From contig CAYUFL010000065.1 of NCBI GenBank assembly GCA_964444065.1, positions 1 through 6,635 of the forward strand: a stretch of DNA of 6,635 nt. The letters run 5' to 3'. Below the pieces are notes generated by a model. The model was given only the letters and a program-made list of their open reading frames with translations. It was not told the DNA's origin and made no database searches. Of this stretch, positions 1 through 4,705 are shown piece by piece (within the stretch, counting starts at the first letter, position 1; every line of letters begins with the position of its first letter). Source of the DNA: JBGMEA01 sp964444065. Its GTDB lineage: Bacteria; Bacillota; Clostridia; Eubacteriales; Anaerofustaceae. The position numbers and the translations under genes are program-made.

Positions 1-1021
1 TCGGACTCGGTGTAATCGTTCCGTTTGCTGCCGAAGTCGCAATCGTATATCCGCTTGCTGTTACGGAAAAACTATTACTTACCGTATAGGTTTCATTCCC
101 CATCGTAGCGAGTTCTTGTCTGTTTTTATCCATACAATCGAGTGCCACAACGTCCGCTCTGCTTCCGTTAATACTTGCATTGATTGTAATAGGCGAAGTA
201 GGAGCTGATGAGATTAGCATACTGTAATCAAAAACTCCGTCGTTGTTCGTATTATCAGTTCTCGTAATTGTATAACCTGCCGCTGTAACAATAGGCACCC
301 CCGTATAATCTCCGTTTACCGTTACACTGAAAGTATACGTTGCAGGAAATGTAGGTCCGACCGATGCATTGCTCGGCAATGTGATTGTGACATTTCCGCT
401 TGTAATATCGGATATTGAAGGACACACGGATGACATATAAGCATTATAGATAATTAATGCTGAATTTTCAGCAAGCTCATCTTTTTGATAATTCCAGTAT
501 CCATTCGCATCATCCCATTGTCCCTCGAATTCAAACGAGGGATTCGTTTTCCCTGAAACAGTTGCCCATATAGCTGCCTGCGCCGCAGCATAAGTTACCT
601 GAGCTTGTTCATCAGGTGTCAAATAGATCCAAGTCCAATAAAAACTATCATTTGTCAAATTTAAATTTAACAAAACGGCTGACAAACTTTTATTAGCAAC
701 CGAAGTATTAACAATCGCTCTGACCTTTCCAGAAACGCTGCTGTTCGTCAAATAACTTTCAAGCGTCTTCGGTGTGTAATTATTATTTTTATGCGCGTCA
801 TGATTTAGATCAATGCAAAATGCCCCGTAGGTTCCTGTTTGATTAAAATGGAACGCTACGATATTTTCCTTTGCCCCCCCGTTATATTTCACGCTTGCAT
901 TAAAATCTGTCCATTGCAGGCTTGTATAACTGTCTGCCGCAAGCACCGATGCAGGTACTGTAGCAAACAGCATCAATACCGCTATCGTCATTGCAACGAC
1001 TTTTTTAAATCTTGTTTTCAT
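1..1021 (-). CDS. Secreted thioester-domain (TED) surface protein, N-terminal part, runs off the left edge
   Basis: I translated 340 codons from the ATG at 1021-1019 down to position 2 and met no stop, so the gene is partial. Residues 1-29 form a classic signal peptide: basic start MKTRFKK, hydrophobic core, and cleavage near VLA-A before DSY. Next comes a thioester domain (TED/TQXA family). Its first hallmark is GAFCID with Cys69; its second is AAAQAAIWA with Gln148, matching the family's (T/A)QxAxW signature. In known TEDs such a Cys and Gln form an internal thioester that reacts covalently with host or surface amines. Residues from about 205 to 340 look like beta-rich extracellular repeats (polar, many T/S/N/G). 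A later NGTITPS string resembles Gram-positive wall-protein repeats. A cell-wall anchor such as LPXTG would be expected beyond the edge but is not visible. The start is set by AGGAGG at 1032-1037, 10 nt upstream. Confidence 0.87.
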   Translation of the reverse strand, partial: MKTRFKKVVAMTIAVLMLFATVPASVLAADSYTSLQWTDFNASVKYNGGAKENIVAFHFNQTGTYGAFCIDLNHDAHKNNNYTPKTLESYLTNSSVSGKVRAIVNTSVANKSLSAVLLNLNLTNDSFYWTWIYLTPDEQAQVTYAAAQAAIWATVSGKTNPSFEFEGQWDDANGYWNYQKDELAENSALIIYNAYMSSVCPSISDITSGNVTITLPSNASVGPTFPATYTFSVTVNGDYTGVPIVTAAGYTITRTDNTNNDGVFDYSMLISSAPTSPITINASINGSRADVVALDCMDKNRQELATMGNETYTVSNSFSVTASGYTIATSAANGTITPSP

Positions 1022-1031
1022 GTCTTCATTT

Positions 1032-1037
1032 CCTCCT
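1032..1037 (-). promoter_or_regulatory. Shine-Dalgarno AGGAGG of the TED protein gene, with a competing mini-ORF
   Basis: A perfect AGGAGG lies 10 nt before the ATG at 1021-1019. Another ATG (1029-1027) lies only 2 nt from the AGGAGG. It opens a three-codon ORF (M-K-T, then TGA) whose stop overlaps the real start as ATGA. That spacing is too short for efficient initiation, so the downstream ATG, which begins a signal peptide, is the likely start. Confidence 0.8.
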
Positions 1038-1102
1038 AAAACCATATCTTATTCCCCATCTAGTAAAGACAATTTTGATCTCGATAGACTTCTTATGTTA
1101 TC

Positions 1103-1108
1103 ATCATA
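1103..1108 (-). promoter_or_regulatory. Weak candidate -10 box (TATGAT) of the TED protein gene
   Basis: On the minus strand TATGAT lies at 1108-1103, about 80 nt before the start codon. No convincing -35 box sits 17 nt upstream (ACAGAA there); GTGACA would need a 20-nt spacer. A good -10 with a poor -35 is what an activator-dependent promoter often looks like, and TGTGA-type sites lie just upstream. This is inference: the transcription start was not measured. Confidence 0.35.
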
Positions 1109-1130
1109 CAGATTGCTGATTACATTTCTG

Positions 1131-1180
1131 TCACATTGTGACCATAATCACATTATTTTAAAAAACTTTCACATTTCACA
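1131..1180. promoter_or_regulatory. Cluster of five TGTGA/TCACA pentamers, candidate CRP/FNR-type operator region
   Basis: TCACA occurs on the plus strand at 1131-1135, 1148-1152, 1169-1173 and 1176-1180, and TGTGA at 1137-1141. Positions 1137-1152 read TGTGACCATAATCACA, a perfect TGTGA-N6-TCACA palindrome. This is the consensus of E. coli CRP and also the reported Bacillus subtilis Fnr site. Positions 1130-1142 form a second, overlapping palindrome, GTCACA-T-TGTGAC. Read along the minus strand, four of the five are direct TGTGA repeats with steps of 7, 21 and 17 nt. The cluster lies between the upstream terminator and the candidate -10 of the TED gene, where an activator would be expected. 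The regulator is not in the window. Confidence 0.45.
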
Positions 1181-1204
1181 AAAAAAACCCGCTGGTCAGC
1201 GGTT
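1180..1204 (-). terminator. Intrinsic terminator downstream of the 110-residue membrane protein gene
   Basis: On the minus strand an AACCGCT arm (1204-1198), loop GACC and AGCGGGTT arm (one bulged G) form a GC-rich hairpin, followed by eight T residues (1187-1180). It lies about 95 nt after the stop at 1299. It separates that gene from the surface protein gene, implying that the latter has its own promoter. Confidence 0.75.
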
Positions 1205-1216
1205 ATTGATAAGAGA

Positions 1217-1235
1217 CATGTTCATTTTTAACATG
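1217..1235. repeat. Small inverted repeat CATGTT/AACATG before the terminator
   Basis: Two 6-bp arms, CATGTT (1217-1222) and AACATG (1230-1235), flank a 7-nt T-rich loop. It lies in the 3' untranslated stretch between the stop at 1299 and the terminator. It could be a minor RNA stem; no function can be assigned. Confidence 0.3.
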
Positions 1236-1298
1236 AAACGTCATTCTTTGATTACGTTGAATTTTGCTTACGTGTTGGCTCCGTTGCACTAACTTCCT

Positions 1299-1631
1299 TC
1301 AAAAAGAAGATCTTTCGTTTTCTTCCGTTTCCTCAAGCAGCTCAAACACGGTAATCGGACCGCCTGGAATTCGGATTTTAATCTCTGATTCCTCTTGTCG
1401 TTCTCTTCTGTTTCTTTTCTCTGAAGAATCTTCTTTCAAATCAGAATGTATTTGACCGGTTTTTTGCTGAACACACGCATGATAACTTTCCTGTTCCTTT
1501 TTCATCATTTTTTTTACTTTTATTTGTAAAATAATTGAGCCGACAACAACAAGACCGGCGATGCAAACAAACAGCACCGTAAGCGGATTGGAAAAAAATG
1601 TGTTTGTCAGGAATACTGCTGAATTGATCAT
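1299..1631 (-). CDS. Hypothetical single-pass membrane protein, 110 residues
   Basis: I do not recognise a family. The protein has a short N-terminal segment (1-15) and one clear transmembrane helix at about residues 16-37 (PLTVLFVCIAGLVVVGSIIL). A basic stop-transfer stretch (KVKKMMKK, 38-45) follows, then a long charged tail. By the positive-inside rule the tail should be cytoplasmic. Residues 62-83 are rich in D/E/K/R/S and likely disordered or helical. Residues 84-100 form a more ordered-looking segment, EIKIRIPGGPITVFELL, ahead of an acidic end. An AAAGAGGG purine stretch lies close to the ATG at 1631 and could be the RBS. The frame is the same as that of the truncated dehydrogenase upstream, with one stop and 27 sense codons between them. 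The open frame, RBS, membrane helix and following terminator support a real gene; the function is unknown. Confidence 0.6.
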   Translation of the reverse strand: MINSAVFLTNTFFSNPLTVLFVCIAGLVVVGSIILQIKVKKMMKKEQESYHACVQQKTGQIHSDLKEDSSEKRNRRERQEESEIKIRIPGGPITVFELLEETEENERSSF

Positions 1632-1715
1632 AAACCCTCTTTGCCGGAAATTGATTGTTTTCGATTGTGTTGAATAAAATAACTGATCCTCGATTGGAGC
1701 GCATCGGGCAATAAT

Positions 1716-2177
1716 TTACCTGCCAGGTGTATTCGTGGCATAATAAGTTTCCGCAAATGGCCCGGGCATGAATGCGGCGGCGGAAGCCACATTGAGAATG
1801 TAGCCACAATCTTTCGCAATGAAATCTCTCACAAAAAGCTTCGTCAGAATGTGCACCGCCTTAATATTCAAATCGATCATGTTCAATTCTGTATTCAGGT
1901 CGGTTTCGGCAAAAGCGCCGTGCAGACCAAACCCCGCGTTATTCACGAGAACGTCTATGTCTTCCTGTTTGGTTTGTTCGTACAGATCAAGGCATGACTG
2001 CGGATCTGACAAATCGGCGGTAATAATACGCACATCCGTCTGTAATTGCTGTTTCAGTTCCTCCATTCGTGCAGTTCTGCGCGCAACGAGAATCAGAGCG
2101 TATCCTCTCTCGCTGAGAATCATCGCAATCTGCCGCCCGATACCGGAACTCGCTCCGGTGATAAGTGCTTTGCTCAT
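1716..2177 (-). pseudogene. Truncated short-chain dehydrogenase/reductase (SDR), ends at the catalytic YxxxK motif
   Basis: The 153-residue product is the N-terminal Rossmann part of a classical SDR, a family usually about 250-270 residues long. Visible motifs are the NAD(P)-binding TGASSGIG (7-14), the basic VARR (31-34) that often marks NADP preference, the acidic D55 of the TADLSD motif, NNAG (79-82), the NxxA helix residues around N104, and the catalytic serine in NVASAAAF (S132). The sequence then reaches ETYYATN and stops after TPGR. Relatives of this type read YYATK-AYVL, so the catalytic lysine is replaced by Asn149 and the substrate-binding C-terminus is missing. I translated the following bases in the other frames and saw no SDR continuation, which points to a deletion or rearrangement, not a simple frameshift. 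The purine signal before the ATG at 2177 is weak (AAGG). An active enzyme is very unlikely. Confidence 0.8.
1718..1728. repeat. Short palindrome ACCTG-C-CAGGT at the SDR break point
   Basis: Five-base arms around a single central base lie immediately at the stop codon of the truncated SDR, within about 15 nt of where family similarity ends. Small palindromes can mark deletion junctions, but an 11-base palindrome can also occur by chance. Confidence 0.25.
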
Positions 2178-2309
2178 AATTCTAAACCTTACCTATAACT
2201 GAGTTGTATTCTCATATTTTATTTACTATCTACTGAAGAAAAAATAAATCTGTCGGCTGCGAGTGCGTGAATTCAAACTGCGGAATGTCATCAAATATCT
2301 GATTTACGA

Positions 2310-2339
2310 TTGGAATCATCACTTTAAATATATTATAAT
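2310..2339 (+). promoter_or_regulatory. Sigma-A type promoter of the SnoaL-like gene
   Basis: TTGGAA (2310-2315) and a perfect TATAAT (2334-2339) are separated by 18 nt in an AT-rich stretch. Transcription would start near 2346, giving a leader of about 58 nt to the ATG at 2404. The rest of the divergent 2178-2403 spacer shows no convincing promoter for the SDR remnant on the other strand. Confidence 0.65.
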
Positions 2340-2403
2340 TTATATACGCAGATAAGCAAGTTATTCATTCTCTATTTTTTTAAGAAAGGTGTTGAATTAC
2401 TAC

Positions 2404-2793
2404 ATGGAAAAAATAGAAACAGTGACCCGTCTATGGAACGATATCGGTTCACAATATTGGAGCAAACTGACAAGATACTTTACGGAAACCGCAGTCATTG
2501 AGTGGCCGAACACGAACGAGTATTTTACGCCGGAGGAATGGAAAACTGCGAATGAACAATATCCCGGAAAATGGAATACTGAAATAAAATCTCGCTTCAC
2601 AAATGTAGACACTGTAATAACAGTTACCTTGATCAGTAATGATGCTGATGATTTATCGCTTTATGCAACATCATTCTTTCAGTTTAAGGATGATCGAATT
2701 GTATATCTGACGGAGTATTTTTCGGAAAATGTACTGCCGCCTGCGTGGCGAACCGCACTTTGTATTTCAGAAATAGTTAAAAAAAACGGCTGA
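2404..2793 (+). CDS. SnoaL-like / NTF2-like family protein, 129 residues
   Basis: A small cytoplasmic alpha+beta-barrel protein of the SnoaL/NTF2-like superfamily, whose size (about 120-140 residues) it matches. The N-terminal helix METIE-like segment leads into LWNDIGSQYWSKLTRYF. Next come the strand-and-pocket part TAVIEWPNTNEYFTPEEW, the WNTEIKSRF strand, the repeated strands VITVTLIS and LYATSFFQF, and the family-typical DRIVYLTEYFSEN followed by PPAWR. These match bacterial NTF2-family proteins of the type AN-EYPG-W ... EYW-DDG-AP-WR. No catalytic residue can be assigned with confidence; relatives include isomerases, hydrolases and binding proteins. I chose the ATG at 2404. A GTG at 2389 and a TTG at 2392 are in frame, but they overlap or touch the AAAGG stretch that would be the RBS (2385-2389), whose distance to the ATG is rather long. 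It appears to be monocistronic, with its own promoter and terminator. Confidence 0.8.
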   Translation: MEKIETVTRLWNDIGSQYWSKLTRYFTETAVIEWPNTNEYFTPEEWKTANEQYPGKWNTEIKSRFTNVDTVITVTLISNDADDLSLYATSFFQFKDDRIVYLTEYFSENVLPPAWRTALCISEIVKKNG

Positions 2794-2808
2794 TGATTCA
2801 GCCGTTTT
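2784..2808. terminator. Bidirectional terminator between convergent genes
   Basis: ACGGCTGA (2786-2793), loop TGAT and TCAGCCGT (2798-2805) form a perfect 8-bp stem, extended by flanking A and T runs. In the minus direction the stem is followed by eight T residues and ends the anion transporter transcript. In the plus direction it is followed by four T residues and ends the SnoaL-like gene. The TGA stop of the SnoaL-like gene (2791-2793) is part of the stem. Confidence 0.85.
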
Positions 2809-2831
2809 ACGTTTCAAGAATGGCATACAAC

Positions 2832-4268
2832 TCAGAATCCAATAAGCGGCGCAATCGTTACTGTAACGACTGTCATGACCGCAACCCAAATGACACTGAT
2901 AATCGCTCCGGGAAAGATCATATCGCGCATTGTATAATACCCTTTCGAATAGGTGACAAGCGTAACGGAATCAAGCGGAAGCATGAATGCAACAGAAGTT
3001 GTAAATGCAATCGGCAATGCGTAAATCGCCGGATTGACACCAGTTTCCTGTGCAAGAAGAATCATCGGCGGCATAATCGCGGTGATGATTGCAGGGTTGA
3101 TCGGAATCGGAATATGAATCAAAACAGTGAACAATCCAATAATAATCGTAATTGCAACCAAACTCATCGAACCAAGCCCGCTCAGCACATTTTCCACTAC
3201 CCATCCCGATAACCCCGTACTTACGGTAGCCATACCGAGAGAAGTAACAGCACCGATTACCAAAAAAGTACTCCATCCAATATAATTTTCGGCTTCAGAC
3301 CATTTGAACAGATTCATTCCTGGTAACATCATCGCACCGGCAGCAAGAATTGCAACCATCGAGATATCAAGACCTTTAATCCAACTGCTGGAAACCCAAA
3401 AAACCAGAGCTACACCGATGATGATTGCGGTTTTAATTTCTGAAGACGACCATTTTCCGAGTTCTTTGTGCTGATCTTGATATTCGCTGACATCACCGAT
3501 TGAGTCGATTTCAGGTTTGAACACACTCACCAAAACCCACCAAGCAACCACGGTCATCACAAGAAACATCGGCACACCGAGTGCCATCCATTGCAAAAAT
3601 GTAATATTCATATCTGCTGTCGTTTTCAACACTTGCAGCGCAAGTATATTAATCGAACTTCCCGCGGGAGTTGCAACACCGCCGATCAACGCACCGATCG
3701 GAATACCGATCATGAGTGCTTTCCCGAATCTGGATTTACCGACAGGCACACCCAAATTGGTCAGAATCGGCATCGCCAATGACATCCAAATTGCCGCCGA
3801 TGGAACATCCGACATAAGCGAAGACGTAATTGCGGCTCCGAACATAAAGACCAAAACAGCAGTTTTACTTCTTGTTCCGGTTTTTGAAAGCAGCCAAAGC
3901 GCGAAACGTTTGCCGATGCCTGATTTTTCAACTGCAAATGACAATACAAATGAAGCGATGACGAAGTAAGGAACGAAGCCATAAAATCCCACCGTAGCAC
4001 TTTTCATATCCGGATAAACACCAAACAGAGGCGTCAGAGCCAAGGAAATCAAGGCTACGACACCTGCGGGAAACGCTTCGGTAATCCACAAAACAAGAAC
4101 TGCAACAAAAATACCTGCCAGAGAACGCGCACTGGGATCCAGTGCTGAAGGCATAATCAGGTAAACAACAACCCCTCCGACAATAGCACCTATAATACCG
4201 TATAGACTTTTTTTCCATCCTGATACGCCGGATTTTTTTAGCAAAGCGGCGTTTTCTTTTTGCACCAT
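2832..4268 (-). CDS. DASS/SLC13 family anion:sodium symporter, 478 residues
   Basis: An inner-membrane transporter of the divalent anion:Na+ symporter family (DASS, SLC13; Na_sulph_symp). Members take up di- or tricarboxylates or sulfate with sodium. The length (about 450-500 residues) and the many hydrophobic segments fit. The N-terminus is cytoplasmic and basic (WKKSL), followed by a first helix at about 22-40. The highly conserved WITEAFP lies at 61-67. The repeat-1 binding loop is GGVATPAGSSINIL (197-209) and the repeat-2 counterpart is MLPLDSVTLVTYSKGYY (429-445). Neither is the textbook SNT or TPPN form, so the substrate cannot be named. A polar cytoplasmic loop lies at about 252-278. 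The start is ATG 4268-4266, with AAAGGAG at 4279-4285, 10 nt upstream. It stands alone between terminators, with a long leader that may regulate it. Confidence 0.9.
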   Translation of the reverse strand: MVQKENAALLKKSGVSGWKKSLYGIIGAIVGGVVVYLIMPSALDPSARSLAGIFVAVLVLWITEAFPAGVVALISLALTPLFGVYPDMKSATVGFYGFVPYFVIASFVLSFAVEKSGIGKRFALWLLSKTGTRSKTAVLVFMFGAAITSSLMSDVPSAAIWMSLAMPILTNLGVPVGKSRFGKALMIGIPIGALIGGVATPAGSSINILALQVLKTTADMNITFLQWMALGVPMFLVMTVVAWWVLVSVFKPEIDSIGDVSEYQDQHKELGKWSSSEIKTAIIIGVALVFWVSSSWIKGLDISMVAILAAGAMMLPGMNLFKWSEAENYIGWSTFLVIGAVTSLGMATVSTGLSGWVVENVLSGLGSMSLVAITIIIGLFTVLIHIPIPINPAIITAIMPPMILLAQETGVNPAIYALPIAFTTSVAFMLPLDSVTLVTYSKGYYTMRDMIFPGAIISVIWVAVMTVVTVTIAPLIGF

Positions 4269-4286
4269 AGTTTAAAAACTCCTTTA

Positions 4287-4355
4287 TCAGTAATGACTGC
4301 AAACATGAGAATAGCAGAATAAAATATTCGTCTCGAACAATATGCGCACCTGCAT
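4287..4355 (-). CDS. Candidate 22-residue leader peptide upstream of the anion transporter
   Basis: The ORF starts at ATG 4355-4353, with AAGGAGG at 4359-4365 and a 3-nt spacer, and ends with tandem in-frame stops TGA TAA. The second stop overlaps the beginning of the transporter's AAAGGAG (4279-4285), and the transporter ATG is 18 nt past the first stop. A ribosome finishing this peptide would therefore cover the transporter RBS, the usual arrangement for translational coupling or leader-peptide control. The peptide is MQVRILFETNILFCYSHVCS followed by HY; its last nine residues contain two Cys, two His, two Tyr and two Ser. I infer a regulatory leader. The RBS-ATG spacing is short, and a chance ORF of this length cannot be excluded. 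Confidence 0.4.
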   Translation of the reverse strand: MQVRILFETNILFCYSHVCSHY

Positions 4356-4435
4356 TACCCTCCTTCCCAACGCATAGATTTTTGTTTTTGACGGATGATT
4401 TATCTCTTTGAAGAATCAAAATCTTGATAAGTTCC

Positions 4436-4509
4436 GATGGTATCCATCAGATTTCAATTCTTAAAATTGAATAAGAAATTGAATTAAGCTAACCATCTTA
4501 TGAGATGGT
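4436..4509. repeat. Three inverted repeats in the anion transporter leader
   Basis: Three stem-capable repeats are stacked in 74 nt: ACCATCT/AGATGGT (4492-4498 and 4503-4509, 4-nt loop); CAATTCTTA/TAAGAAATTG (4455-4463 and 4472-4481, one bulge); and GATGG/CCATC (4436-4440 and 4444-4448, 3-nt loop). The first and third share the 9-mer GATGGTATC in direct orientation at 4436-4444 and 4504-4512. They may be operator half-sites for one repressor or RNA stems of the transcript leader. I do not recognise a known riboswitch here. Confidence 0.4.
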
Positions 4510-4538
4510 ATCACATACAATCAAATTCGTCCAGTCAA
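4510..4538 (-). promoter_or_regulatory. Candidate promoter of the anion transporter
   Basis: On the minus strand TTGACT (4538-4533), a 17-nt spacer and TGTGAT (4515-4510) give a good -35 and a mediocre -10. Transcription would begin near 4503, inside the first inverted repeat, leaving a leader of about 235 nt. A repressor binding that repeat would block initiation. The weak -10 makes this tentative. Confidence 0.35.
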
Positions 4539-4652
4539 TCGACGCAATTTTTCGGAAATTCGAGAGAATTCCTATTAATAATCACGTTTAAAAACAATAC
4601 ATGCACTAAGTCAGTGCAAAACTTCATATTTCTGCTTTTTAAACAAGGCTAC

Positions 4653-4685
4653 AAAAAAACGCATCGAAATTTTACATCGATGCGT
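4653..4685 (-). terminator. Intrinsic terminator of the hydrogenase operon
   Basis: ACGCATCGA (4659-4667) and TCGATGCGT (4677-4685) form a perfect 9-bp stem with a 9-nt loop. On the minus strand the stem is followed by a run of T (seven A on the plus strand, 4653-4659, one of them in the stem). It begins 20 nt after the hydrogenase stop codon, so the hydrogenase is the last gene of its operon. Confidence 0.85.
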
Positions 4686-4705
4686 TTTGGAATTTATTGC
4701 AATTT

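Larger units (their letters stand above)
4269..4705. other. 437-nt intergenic region between the hydrogenase and transporter genes
   Basis: This AT-rich stretch holds, in minus-strand order, the hydrogenase terminator (4653-4685), an inverted repeat TGCACT/AGTGCA with a 5-nt centre (4602-4607 and 4613-4618), a candidate promoter (4510-4538), three inverted repeats (4436-4509), the candidate leader peptide ORF (4287-4355) and the transporter RBS. I saw no tRNA or known structured RNA. The only plus-strand ORF across it, from 4500, lacks an RBS and protein-like character. Confidence 0.6.

Noticed and set aside
1131..1180. CRISPR-like or satellite repeat reading of the TGTGA cluster
   Set aside because: The repeats are only 5 nt, irregularly spaced and partly inverted, which fits a regulatory region and not an array.
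839..1292. Plus-strand ORFs across the TED gene and its upstream region
   Set aside because: They are antisense to the signal peptide and TED domain or run through the TGTGA cluster and terminator. They lack RBS and protein-like composition.
1628..1819. Alternative minus-strand frames after the SDR break as an SDR continuation
   Set aside because: The translations show no SDR C-terminal features (no alpha-helix after YxxxK, no PG motif), so a simple frameshift does not explain the truncation.
2793..3212. Plus-strand ORF starting at the end of the SnoaL-like gene
   Set aside because: It overlaps the terminator hairpin and the transporter's C-terminus, and its Asn/Arg/Cys/His-rich product is an artefact of the opposite frame.
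3517..3969. Plus-strand ORF of 150 codons inside the anion transporter
   Set aside because: It is antisense to conserved transmembrane segments and has no RBS or family signature.
3928..4419. Minus-strand ORF (163 codons) over the transporter start
   Set aside because: It is an out-of-frame shadow of the transporter N-terminus. The in-frame DASS start with AAAGGAG is far better supported.
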